Assembly: GCA_937910695.1 (NCBI GenBank)
Contig: CALEMW010000219.1
Coordinates: 78,276-142,275 of the forward strand
Direction of reading: 5' to 3'
Length of the DNA: 64,000 nucleotides
DNA from: an uncultured bacterium
Lineage (GTDB): Bacteria; Krumholzibacteriota; Krumholzibacteriia; LZORAL124-64-63
The notes under the pieces were generated by a model. The model was not told where the DNA came from. It searched no databases and worked only from the letters and a program-made list of their open reading frames with translations. This document shows, piece by piece, positions 1 through 10,404 of the stretch. Within the stretch, counting starts at the first letter, position 1, and each line of letters opens with the position of its first letter. Both the position numbers and the translations under genes were made by a program.

Positions 1-88
1 CCATGACCACACGATAGCCTTCCCGCATCAGTCTCCAAGCGATCCCCGAAGCTTGTTCTCCGGCACCGTGAATCCAGACGAGGCTCAC
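1..88 (-). CDS. YqeB-family selenium-dependent molybdenum hydroxylase system protein (N-terminal fragment, runs off window)
   Basis: Minus-strand GTG start at 88 overlaps the XdhC stop (GTGA). Reads (V)SLVWIHGAGEQASGIAWRLMREGYRVVM, the Rossmann-like N-terminus seen in YqeB-type proteins. Truncated at window edge. Confidence 0.65.
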   Translation of the reverse strand, partial: MSLVWIHGAGEQASGIAWRLMREGYRVVM

Positions 89-897
89 GTCTTATCGCCC
101 CTATCGCGCAATCGACCCGCCGTTGCGGCTGCTCCGCCGCGGAGACAGGCGAGAATTTCGGCCAGAATGCTGACGGCGATTTCGTGAGGCGTTTCGGCGC
201 CGATATCCAGTCCGACGGGCACCGATACATCCGCGAAGCGAGCCGCTGTCAGAGGATCAGCGGCGAACCGTCTGGCGATGTGCACCGCTTTGGTGCGGCT
301 GCCGACAAGCCCCAAAAACGCGCAGGCAACACCAGCCGCCTGTTCACTGCGGAAAACGGCGGCCAGGGTATCGGCATCGTGCTCGTGACTGCGCGTGCAC
401 AGCACCACGACTGTGCGGGCGGTCGGCTTGAAATGGCCGGCCAGATCGGCCGCCCCGACGTTCAGAGTCTCGACGGCACCCAGGTCTTCAAGGAACTCGG
501 GACGGTCGTCCACGGCGAGAAAGCGGAACGGAAGATGCCGGCTCAGATCAAGAAGAGCGCGCCCCACATGACCCATGCCCACGATCACCAAGGGTGTGCG
601 GGAAAGCAGCGGTTCCAGAAACACTTCGACCTCGCCGCCGCACACTCCGTCGGTGCCGGTCAGATCGAAATTCACCCGCCGGCATTCCCCGGAGGCGATG
701 ACTTCGGCCGCCAGAGCGATGCAGCGGGCCTCGAGCCCGCCGCCCCCGACGCTGCCGACCACGCTGCCGTCAGTGCGCACGAGCATCTTGCTGCCCACGT
801 GGCGGGGAACAGAACGTTCGGCGCGGATCACGGTGGCCACGGCGGCGTGCTCGCCGCGTCGGATCATATCGGCCATCAGCGGGTACAGGTCGTCCAT
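85..897 (-). CDS. XdhC/CoxI family molybdenum hydroxylase maturation protein
   Basis: 270-aa ORF with XdhC-type N-terminus (RSVPRHVGSKMLVRTDGSVVGSVGGGGLE) and Rossmann C-terminal domain (LVIVGMGHVGRAL). Confidence 0.88.
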   Translation of the reverse strand: MDDLYPLMADMIRRGEHAAVATVIRAERSVPRHVGSKMLVRTDGSVVGSVGGGGLEARCIALAAEVIASGECRRVNFDLTGTDGVCGGEVEVFLEPLLSRTPLVIVGMGHVGRALLDLSRHLPFRFLAVDDRPEFLEDLGAVETLNVGAADLAGHFKPTARTVVVLCTRSHEHDADTLAAVFRSEQAAGVACAFLGLVGSRTKAVHIARRFAADPLTAARFADVSVPVGLDIGAETPHEIAVSILAEILACLRGGAAATAGRLRDRGDKT

Positions 898-1511
898 CAG
901 TCGTCTCCTCCCACGCCCGCCGTCGTAGGCGGGCCCAGATCTTGCGGCCCATCCATATCATCCACCACTCCGGGATCATCGCACGGAATGCGTCTGACCT
1001 GGTAGGAGCCCTCTCGCAGAAGATCGCGCATGTCGCCGGGATGATCGACGGGCCACGCGCCGCCGGCCGGCACGATCGGGAGAACCACCGGATGTCCGGG
1101 GCGCTCGGCATAGATCGGAACAACGATCTTGTCCGGTGTCTCAGACGAGCTCAGCTGGAGTTCGACCAGGGTCGCTGTGTGGACGCGGGGCAGGTCCACC
1201 GGGTGCAGCCAGAGATGGCTGACACTGGTTCCCAGCGCTTGAATGCCGTAAAGAACAGAACGGGCCGTGCCGCCGCCTTCACCGGCTTTGATCCAGGTGA
1301 TCTGAGCGCTCCCGAGCGCTTCGGCGTAGACACGAGCCAAGGCGTCTGTCGTGACAACGGCCACCGGGACACCGCGATCCAGATAAAGAGCGGCGACCCT
1401 GGCGATCAGGGGTCGGGGATCATCGTCCGCCACGCATAAACCCTTGGCGCTCCCCATGCGACGGGAAGCTCCGCGGGCCAGGATCAACGCCGTATCACTT
1501 CTCTCACCCAT
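897..1511 (-). CDS. MobA-like NTP transferase (MocA-type) domain protein
   Basis: N-terminal ALILARGASRRMGSAKGL is a nucleotidyltransferase signature; neighbours are YqeC and XdhC. Confidence 0.8.
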   Translation of the reverse strand: MGERSDTALILARGASRRMGSAKGLCVADDDPRPLIARVAALYLDRGVPVAVVTTDALARVYAEALGSAQITWIKAGEGGGTARSVLYGIQALGTSVSHLWLHPVDLPRVHTATLVELQLSSSETPDKIVVPIYAERPGHPVVLPIVPAGGAWPVDHPGDMRDLLREGSYQVRRIPCDDPGVVDDMDGPQDLGPPTTAGVGGDD

Positions 1512-2295
1512 CGTCGTCGGCCTCGCCAGTGGAATCGACCAAGCAGGCTGTCCGCAGACGCGGAGCTGGCCCTGAAGTGTCTCCCATCACCACGACGGGT
1601 ACATCGAGTTCCTCCATGATCCGCCCTACGCACTCGAAAAGACCAAGAGCGTCGTCGCACTCGTCCATCTGCAGCAACGCGATCGCGACGGGCACGCCTT
1701 CGGGAATACGCCCGAGATAGCCGTCAGGACGCGCCAGCAGACGGATCATCTGCTCCCATGACCAGGGTTCGTCGGCGACCAGGCAGAGCCGATCGTCCGC
1801 AACGCGGCCCTGGCGGTGCAGCACTGCACTGGACGGGCGGCCGATGGCGGACAGGCCGATCACCGGTATCGCCAAAGAGGTTCTGCGCGGCAGGTCCGGA
1901 TCGTCCCCATGGTGGAGCTTGACCGGTCGTCCCGCACTGCCGTCGGCTTCGACTAGGATCACGTGACCCGGCAGGATCCCGCCGAGGGCGTCCACCGCAG
2001 CGGGAGACAATCCCCGCCACTTGCCGTCGATCTCGCCGTCCCTCACGAAGATCGGCGCCCCGGCCGGGGCCACAGCTCCGGTCAACAGAGCCTTGTGTTC
2101 CAGGATCACGAGGCCTGGCCAGTCGAGAGGTTCTGTGCGTGTCGTGGTTGTGACGCACACGGCCGCGCCCTGCTCCAACAGGACACTGCACATCGCCTCG
2201 AGCAGCGACGTCTTGCCGCCGCCGCCGTAGACGGACACGACATGCCCGCCGCCGCAGGGCAGGATGTCGTGCCATCGTTCCAGAAACATGAACAT
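1504..2295 (-). CDS. YqeC-family putative selenium-dependent hydroxylase accessory protein
   Basis: P-loop-like GGGGKTSLLEAMC, VTTTTRTEP, and VEADGSAGRPVK motif typical of YqeC; sits with XdhC and MobA-like genes. Confidence 0.8.
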   Translation of the reverse strand: MFMFLERWHDILPCGGGHVVSVYGGGGKTSLLEAMCSVLLEQGAAVCVTTTTRTEPLDWPGLVILEHKALLTGAVAPAGAPIFVRDGEIDGKWRGLSPAAVDALGGILPGHVILVEADGSAGRPVKLHHGDDPDLPRRTSLAIPVIGLSAIGRPSSAVLHRQGRVADDRLCLVADEPWSWEQMIRLLARPDGYLGRIPEGVPVAIALLQMDECDDALGLFECVGRIMEELDVPVVVMGDTSGPAPRLRTACLVDSTGEADDDG

Positions 2296-2304
2296 GAACG
2301 TCCT

Positions 2305-3420
2305 TCAGGAGCGAGCCAAGAGGCTCCGGTACCAGTCCAGCAGGTTGGCGACCATCTCGTCGCGATGATGGGCGTCCTGCACTCGGCGCCTGCCGGCCTC
2401 TCCCCAGGTCACCGCAGAGAGCGGATCATCCAGGCATCTGGTCATCGCTGCGGCCAGGGCTGGAACATCACCAGGGGGAACGACCAGACCTGTCTCTTCG
2501 TGTTTGTTGACCGAAACGACGCCCGTGGCCAGTCGAGTGGAGATGACGGGCAGTCCTGCGGACATGGCTTCGAGCTGTACAACGCCGAAGGTTTCGCTGT
2601 CGTGGGAACTCGGAAAGATCAGGGCGCGGCTGTCGGCCATCAGGACCCGGAGACGAGTGTCGTCGCACTCCCCCAGGAACTCCACGCGATCGGCCAAGCC
2701 CTCGGCCGCAACCCTGTTCTCGAGGGCGGAGCCCAACGGACCGGCCCCCACGATCCGAACACTTGCCCGTGGTGTCAGATGAAGAGCGTCGAGCAGGATA
2801 TCGAGACCTTTGTAATACACCAAACGTCCGACGAAGAGAAAGCGCTCGGCAGCCGCGGGATCGCCGGGGGTCCACCGATCCGGCTCGATGCCGAAGGGGA
2901 TCACTCTCACTTTACCATTCACAGGGGCGAGTTCGGCCGATGTTTTGCGGAGCTCTTCCGAGGAAACGCACACACCGTCGCAGACCTTCAACAGCCGCCG
3001 GGAAAGCGGACGGACGAGCAGGCGCCCGATGCGCTGTCTCGACACATCGGCGTGATGCCACACGGTCAAGGCGGTCGATTCCGGAAAGCAGGACCGCGAC
3101 GCCAGCAGACAAGCCGCAGCCAGAGGATTCGGCATATGGATCTGCACCACGTCGGGACACCAGCGGCTGGCTGCGGTTCTGATTTCCTGGAGCAGGGTCA
3201 GAGTCAAAGGCTGCGAGGCCACGACCGCGGGCGTGCCGCAGCGCACAAGCAGGCCGCGTCCGTCGAGAATCGCCTCGCGGCGTGCCCCTTCCTCACCGGC
3301 GGCCACCAAGGCGGTGACCTCGTGCCCGGCTTCCAGAAGCCCTTCGCACAGGTCTCGCAGCACCGACTCCATGCCGCCCTTCACGGGCGGGTAGTATTTT
3401 CCTATCTGCAGGATTTTCAT
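2305..3420 (-). CDS. GT4-family glycosyltransferase
   Basis: MKILQIGKYYPPVKGGMESVLRDLCEGLLEAGHEVTAL N-terminus and FVGRLVYYKGLDILLDAL / FPSSHDSETFGVVQLEAMSAGLPVI GT4 C-terminal motifs. Confidence 0.9.
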   Translation of the reverse strand: MKILQIGKYYPPVKGGMESVLRDLCEGLLEAGHEVTALVAAGEEGARREAILDGRGLLVRCGTPAVVASQPLTLTLLQEIRTAASRWCPDVVQIHMPNPLAAACLLASRSCFPESTALTVWHHADVSRQRIGRLLVRPLSRRLLKVCDGVCVSSEELRKTSAELAPVNGKVRVIPFGIEPDRWTPGDPAAAERFLFVGRLVYYKGLDILLDALHLTPRASVRIVGAGPLGSALENRVAAEGLADRVEFLGECDDTRLRVLMADSRALIFPSSHDSETFGVVQLEAMSAGLPVISTRLATGVVSVNKHEETGLVVPPGDVPALAAAMTRCLDDPLSAVTWGEAGRRRVQDAHHRDEMVANLLDWYRSLLARS

Positions 3421-3473
3421 GGCCGATTCAAGCTAACCGATCCCTCCCCATCTCCCAAGCCCTACCTCCGCGG

Positions 3474-3545
3474 GTTCAACAGAAGAACCCCTTCGAGAGC
3501 GACATTCCGCAGGCGGAGCCGATCGAGGGGGTTCTTCTGTTGAAC
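3474..3545. repeat. 18-bp perfect inverted repeat (large stem-loop) between groEL and the GT4 gene
   Basis: GTTCAACAGAAGAACCCC (3474-3491) and GGGGTTCTTCTGTTGAAC (3528-3545) are exact reverse complements; the stem extends a few more pairs inward (TCGA/TCGA after one wobble). Confidence 0.9.
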
Positions 3546-3547
3546 GA

Positions 3548-3572
3548 ACGGGGGCCGTGTACGGGCCCCCGT
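3548..3572 (-). terminator. GC-rich hairpin downstream of groEL (terminator-like, no strong T tract)
   Basis: ACGGGGGCC-gtgtacg-GGCCCCCGT perfect 9-bp stem just after the groEL stop. Confidence 0.55.
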
Positions 3573-3589
3573 ATTCAGCGCTGGCGGGG

Positions 3590-5266
<1,677 letters not shown>

Positions 5267-5560
5267 CTAAAGGATGGCGAGGATGTCGCCCTCGCGAAGG
5301 ATCAGGTAGTCGTCACCCGAGACGCTCACCTCGGTGCCCGAGTACTTGCCGTAGAGCACGATGTCGCCCTTCTTCACCTCAGGGGCGATCCGCGTGCCGT
5401 CTTCGGCCGTGCGGCCGGGGCCCACGGCGACGACCTTGGCTTGCTGGGGCTTTTCCTTGGCGGTGTCGGGAATAATGATGCCGCCCTTCATCGTTTCGGC
5501 CTCCATGGGCGCAACGATGACACGATCGGCCAAAGGCTTGATCTTGATAGTCATCAGCAT
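5267..5560 (-). CDS. groES: 10 kDa co-chaperonin GroES
   Basis: [44 protein letters not shown] is GroES signature. Confidence 0.99.
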   Translation of the reverse strand: MLMTIKIKPLADRVIVAPMEAETMKGGIIIPDTAKEKPQQAKVVAVGPGRTAEDGTRIAPEVKKGDIVLYGKYSGTEVSVSGDDYLILREGDILAIL

Positions 5561-5606
5561 CTCCTCTCTCGTCTTGATGAAGTCCCGTAGGACCTGAAAA
5601 AAGGGA

Positions 5607-5633
5607 TTGGCACTCTCCCTCTTCGATTGCTAA
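5607..5633. promoter_or_regulatory. CIRCE element (HrcA operator) upstream of groES
   Basis: TTGGCACTC-N9-GATTGCTAA versus CIRCE consensus TTAGCACTC-N9-GAGTGCTAA: one mismatch per arm, correct 9-nt spacer, directly upstream of groES-groEL. Confidence 0.9.
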
Positions 5634-5687
5634 TTCGTTGGTATGATAGTCAGAGCTACATCTGCCGCAAGCAAAATTCTTCGCTCC

Positions 5688-5721
5688 TGACAAAACGGGA
5701 AAATCATATGCCATTTTGTCA
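5688..5721. promoter_or_regulatory. 8-bp inverted repeat (possible operator) in the AT-rich groES/cupredoxin intergenic region
   Basis: TGACAAAA (5688-5695) and TTTTGTCA (5714-5721), exact inverted repeat with 18-nt spacer. Confidence 0.4.
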
Positions 5722-5824
5722 TGATTGCCGTATTGCAGATTGCTTTTATCTTAATTATTCTCAGCTTGAGTCTGCGCCTATGCCGGCGTGGACGCCACGG
5801 ATCTGCTCAATGCCGAGGTACTCC

Positions 5825-6211
5825 ATGCGAATGACGATCGTACTCTCAATTCTCCTCGTCGTTGGCGCTCAGGCCGCCAATCACGACATCTTGGTCCAGG
5901 GACTCAGCTTCATCCCCGACGACCTGACCATCGAGATGGGCGACTCGGTGACCTGGACCCACGACGCCACCTCCGCCTTCCACACCATCACCAATGGAAC
6001 GGGCACTTCGGATCCCGAGATCGGCACGTTGTTCGACGAGTCCTTCAGTGGCTCGGGACAGACGTTCGTCCATGTCTTCGCCGATCCAGGCGACGTGCCG
6101 TACTTCTGTCGCCCTCATCTCGGTCTGGGCATGACGGGCATCATCCGCGTCACGGCCAACGTGGGTGAAGAATCCGGTACCTGGAGCGACATCAAAGGCC
6201 TCTGGCGTTGA
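5825..6211 (+). CDS. Secreted cupredoxin/plastocyanin-like protein with C-terminal W-S-x-I-K-x-L-W-R tag
   Basis: Signal peptide MRMTIVLSILLVVGAQA; FIPDDLTIEMGDSVTWTHDATSAFHTITNG...PGDVPYFCRPHLGLGMTGIIRV has cupredoxin His/Cys/His/Met ligand pattern; GAGG RBS before ATG 5825. Confidence 0.85.
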   Translation: MRMTIVLSILLVVGAQAANHDILVQGLSFIPDDLTIEMGDSVTWTHDATSAFHTITNGTGTSDPEIGTLFDESFSGSGQTFVHVFADPGDVPYFCRPHLGLGMTGIIRVTANVGEESGTWSDIKGLWR

Positions 6212-6284
6212 TCGATCAGGCTTCCTCCTTGCGTCCTCTGTCCATGCGTGTACCCTTGCTGATGGACGCCAACAGGAGAAAGTC

Positions 6285-8831
6285 ATGGACCGATCGTTGC
6301 CGCTGCCTCTGCACCCAGAACTGAAGGATCGTTTGAGCGACGGTCCGCCACCGCCCTTGTCTGCCCTGATCGACCCCGATCGGGGTCCGTCGCTTTGTTA
6401 TGCTCTTGCAGACCAGCTTCGTGCCGCGAACAAGACCTCTCCGGTGTCCGGAGCCGTTCTTTTCGCCTTCGCCCGTTGGCTCGACGCCTTGATCCTCGTG
6501 ACGGAAGCCCTCCTCGACGCCGGCCAGAAGCGGCACCTCGCCGACAGCCTCGCCGACGATCTCGGCCCAGAGGAGTATGCCCGCCTCAGGGACCTCGTCG
6601 CCGCATCCGTGCCTGGCTTCCTCCCATCACTCCGCGCCCTCGGTTCCGCACCGTCGACTTTCGCCGAGGCCGATTCGGAAGCTGTCCCAAGCGGATCCGA
6701 CGGCGCGGAGCTCTTCCCGCTGACGGCCCTGCTGCTGACGATGCTCAATCCGGCAGCTGCTGCACCTGCGGCCTGGCTCGGACTCGACCGCCTCGCCGCC
6801 AACCCCGACGCCGGCCGGGTCTTCACGTCCTTGAAGCGTGTCTTGTCTTCCGTTTCCGCCCCAGACGGCGGGGGTTCCCTGTTCGAGCTGTTGGAGCTTC
6901 CGGTCCGCCACTCCCCCGACCGCCTCGACGAACAGCTGCTGATCGTCGCCGACGCTTGGCGACCCTGGCTGGGGGATGCCGCCGACCACTGTGCACGGGC
7001 CGCCGGCGTGCTGCGCGAGGAGTCGCGGCCCCGCTTCGACGGCCCGGGCGACATTCCCGTCTTCCAACCATCCGCAGAGACAGTCAGCACAGAGGCCACG
7101 ACGTCGGATAAGCCGCACCCCGAACCCGATATCGAACGCTTCAGTGATGACCGGGACTGGATGCCGCGCCTGATCCTCCTGGCCAAGAACACCCATGTCT
7201 GGCTCCACCAACTGACGCAGCGTCACGGACGCGACATCACACGGCTCGATCAAGTGCCCGACGAAGAATTGGACCTCATGGCCGCCCGCGGCATCACGGG
7301 TCTCTGGCTCATCGGTCTCTGGCAGCGCAGCGCTGCGTCGCGAGAGATCAAGCGTCGCTCCGGGAATCCGGAAGCCCTGTCGTCGGCCTACGCCGTCGAT
7401 GACTACCGTATCGCCGACGATCTGGGCGGCGACGCCGCCCTCGACGAGCTGCGGGAACGTGCTCTGGCAAGGGGCATCCGCATGTGCGGCGACATGGTCC
7501 CCAACCACACGGGTGTCGACGGCCGCTGGGTCCTCGAACGCCCCGAATTGTTCCTCTCCCTCGACCACAGCCCCTACCCCGGCTACACCTTCGACGGACC
7601 CGACCTCTCACCCGATTCGAATGTGTCGATCCGTCTCGAAGATCACTACTGGGAGCGCAGCGACGCCGCCGTCGTCTTCGAACGCGAAAACCGAGACACC
7701 GGCGAGATACGCTATCTCTACCACGGCAACGACGGCACCTCCATGCCCTGGAACGACACCGCCCAGCTCGACTTTCTCAACCCGGAAACCCGCGAAGCCG
7801 TCATCGAAACCATCATCGCGGTGGCCCGCCGTTTCCCGGTCATTCGCTTCGACGCCGCCATGGTCCTCGCCCGACGACACCTGAGACGACTCTGGCACCC
7901 CGCCCCCGGCCACGACAGCGACATCCCGACCCGCGCCTCGCGGGCGCTCTCACCCGAAGATTTCGACCGGGCCATGCCCGCCGAATTCTGGCGAGAGGTC
8001 GTCGACCGGGTGGCCGTCGAGGCCCCCGACACGCTCCTGCTCGCCGAGGCCTTCTGGTTGATGGAGGGCTACTTCGTGCGCAACCTGGGCATGCACCGCG
8101 TCTACAACAGCGCGTTCATGCACATGCTTCGTGATCAGGACAATGCGAAGTTCCGTCAGGGGCTCAAAAACGTCCTGGCTCACGACCCCCGCGTCCTGCA
8201 GCGGTTCGTGAACTTCATGAGCAACCCTGACGAGGAGACGGCCGTCGAACAGTTCGGGACGGGTGACAAGTACTTCGGCGTCGCGACGCTGCTGGCCACT
8301 CTGCCCGGACTACCCCTGATCGGGCACGGGCAGCTCGAGGGCTATGCCGAGAAATACGGCATGGAGTACGCCCGCGCCTACCTTGACGAACAACCCGACA
8401 CCGGATTCATGGAGCACCACGACCGGATGATCAGTCCGCTCTTCCACCGTCGGCAGATCTTCGCCGGAGCCGATTCATTCCGGCTCTTCGACGTCCGTGA
8501 CGACAACGGGCATCTGGTGGAGGATATGATCGCCTACGCCAACCGGAGCGGGGACGAAGCCGGGCTGGTGATCGTCAACAACTGCCACCAGACGCGCCGG
8601 GGACGACTGCACCGCGGCTGGTCGCCGGACGGAACCCCGAGCGACAGCCTGAGCGATGTCCTCGGCCTGGACACCGCCGCCGGCGGCCTGATCAGATTGC
8701 GCGACCCCCGTACCGAGCATGAGCTCACTCTCGACGCCCACGACCTGCACGACGCCGGCTTCGAGATCGAACTGCCTCCTTACGGCGCCGCCGTTTTCCT
8801 CGAGTGGTACACGGAGGCCCGGAACGCTTGA
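6285..8831 (+). CDS. GH13 alpha-amylase-family protein with N-terminal helical extension
   Basis: GITGLWLIGLW, CGDMVPNHTG, VIRFDAAMVLARRH, LLAEAFWLMEGYF GH13-like motifs; AGGAGA RBS before ATG 6285. Confidence 0.85.
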   Translation: MDRSLPLPLHPELKDRLSDGPPPPLSALIDPDRGPSLCYALADQLRAANKTSPVSGAVLFAFARWLDALILVTEALLDAGQKRHLADSLADDLGPEEYARLRDLVAASVPGFLPSLRALGSAPSTFAEADSEAVPSGSDGAELFPLTALLLTMLNPAAAAPAAWLGLDRLAANPDAGRVFTSLKRVLSSVSAPDGGGSLFELLELPVRHSPDRLDEQLLIVADAWRPWLGDAADHCARAAGVLREESRPRFDGPGDIPVFQPSAETVSTEATTSDKPHPEPDIERFSDDRDWMPRLILLAKNTHVWLHQLTQRHGRDITRLDQVPDEELDLMAARGITGLWLIGLWQRSAASREIKRRSGNPEALSSAYAVDDYRIADDLGGDAALDELRERALARGIRMCGDMVPNHTGVDGRWVLERPELFLSLDHSPYPGYTFDGPDLSPDSNVSIRLEDHYWERSDAAVVFERENRDTGEIRYLYHGNDGTSMPWNDTAQLDFLNPETREAVIETIIAVARRFPVIRFDAAMVLARRHLRRLWHPAPGHDSDIPTRASRALSPEDFDRAMPAEFWREVVDRVAVEAPDTLLLAEAFWLMEGYFVRNLGMHRVYNSAFMHMLRDQDNAKFRQGLKNVLAHDPRVLQRFVNFMSNPDEETAVEQFGTGDKYFGVATLLATLPGLPLIGHGQLEGYAEKYGMEYARAYLDEQPDTGFMEHHDRMISPLFHRRQIFAGADSFRLFDVRDDNGHLVEDMIAYANRSGDEAGLVIVNNCHQTRRGRLHRGWSPDGTPSDSLSDVLGLDTAAGGLIRLRDPRTEHELTLDAHDLHDAGFEIELPPYGAAVFLEWYTEARNA

Positions 8832-8864
8832 CGTCCCGGGCCTCCGTATCGGTCTGCTCTCGGG

Positions 8865-10316
8865 TCAGCGTGTTGCCGACCTGATGAAACCATTCAGCTT
8901 CTTGGCCACGCCCGATCCACACTCCGCTGCCAGAGTCGGATACTCGTCCGTCTCGCCCGTGACCGCCGTCTGCAGGTAGTGGTTCATGGTCTTGGGCATC
9001 ACCACGGGGCCGCGGATCCCGTTCGACATCATCCACGCCTTGAAATCGGGAGCTTCGTCCACCGAGACTTCGCGGTCGAGGGCGCCGTGCAGGACGATCA
9101 TCGGCAGCCCAGCCTGCTTGTACCACACACGAGGATCGTAACCGTCGGCTGTCGGCAGAGTGGACGCTCCCAGCAGCGCGATGCCGCCGACTCCCAGACT
9201 GTCCGCCACCGCGAGCACGGCGGCCTCGCCGAGGCAGGCGCCGGCGCTGCCATGCCCCAGAACCACGAGTTTTGAACCATCCACATCGGGATGATCAGCA
9301 AGCACCCGGCAGGCTGCAGCGACGTCGGCGGCGAGATCGCTCGGCGTTCCCGCCCTCGGGTCGATGCGGAGGGTCGCAACTCCCATGGTCGACAACTCGT
9401 CGGCCAGGTGGGAGAACAGCGCGAATGATCCATTGCTCGCTTCGCGGTCCTGGCCTGCGGCAGGGACCATGATTACGCCGGGAAAGGGTCCGACCTGATC
9501 CTTCGGCACGGCGAGCACGCCAGCCAACGCACCGCCCGCCACATCGATGAGGACCTCGGCGTTGTCGGACACGGCCGAGTCCGAGGGCGAACCTCCGAGG
9601 GCGAAGCAGGTGATGCCCTCCGAAGCGACGCCGAAGAAGGTGCCGTCTTCGTACTGATGCAGCACGACGGCCTGAGGCTCGGCCATCTGTTTGTTCTGCA
9701 CCGTCACGTCGAAGGAGCGCACCGGCACGGTCTTGCCCCTCACTTCGACTTCGCCGACGCCTTTGCCGCGCACCGTAATATCGAATAGATTCATGCCGTC
9801 GGATGCTTTGCCGTCATAGCTGTATGTCGCAGCATCTACATTCGAGAGCAGATCGGAAAGCGGTGCGAATCCGGTCGGCGCTCCCATGGGCGCATACAGC
9901 ACCTTGGCGGGCAGCTTCTCGACCGGGGCCGGCACCTTATTCCCGTTGTAATAGAACACGAGTTCCGGCTCCCCACCCTCGGGCTTGAGTGTGCTGTGTC
10001 CCTGGATTTCCATTTCACCCCGGTGCACGTACATCGTCGCAACCAGCAGTCGGGTCAGATCAGGGGACATTTCCGCGCTCCAACGCAATTTGTCGGTCCC
10101 GTTGAGAACTGCGCTGCCACCGTACACGACGTTGCCGTCGTCCTTGGTTTCCTGCCATAGCGAGAAACGGCCGATGGATCCTTCGGGAGTCTGAGCCGGA
10201 AAGAGCACGGAGTCCCGGGGAGCGTCGGCGGCGAAGACTGCTGCACCGGTCAAGGATACAAGCGCCACGAGCGCAACGAACAGGGAACGAACGGCGGCAT
10301 ACCTCTGCATAGTCAT
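8865..10316 (-). CDS. Secreted alpha/beta hydrolase (dienelactone-hydrolase-like)
   Basis: Signal peptide near MTMQRYAAVRSLFVALVALVSLTGAAVFA; VLGHGSAGACLGEAAV nucleophile elbow; PMIVLHGALDREVSV. Confidence 0.7.
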   Translation of the reverse strand: MTMQRYAAVRSLFVALVALVSLTGAAVFAADAPRDSVLFPAQTPEGSIGRFSLWQETKDDGNVVYGGSAVLNGTDKLRWSAEMSPDLTRLLVATMYVHRGEMEIQGHSTLKPEGGEPELVFYYNGNKVPAPVEKLPAKVLYAPMGAPTGFAPLSDLLSNVDAATYSYDGKASDGMNLFDITVRGKGVGEVEVRGKTVPVRSFDVTVQNKQMAEPQAVVLHQYEDGTFFGVASEGITCFALGGSPSDSAVSDNAEVLIDVAGGALAGVLAVPKDQVGPFPGVIMVPAAGQDREASNGSFALFSHLADELSTMGVATLRIDPRAGTPSDLAADVAAACRVLADHPDVDGSKLVVLGHGSAGACLGEAAVLAVADSLGVGGIALLGASTLPTADGYDPRVWYKQAGLPMIVLHGALDREVSVDEAPDFKAWMMSNGIRGPVVMPKTMNHYLQTAVTGETDEYPTLAAECGSGVAKKLNGFIRSATR

Positions 10317-10404
10317 CGTCTCCCAGGGAGAAAGTGGGGAGGTGAAGTCCGCCGTGAGCATACGGCGTGTCGGTTGCCGTGTCACCCTGCGGATCGTCGT
10401 CCGC

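Noticed and set aside
1963-3543. 526-aa plus-strand ORF opposite YqeC/GT4
   Set aside because: Antisense shadow of two well-supported coding genes.
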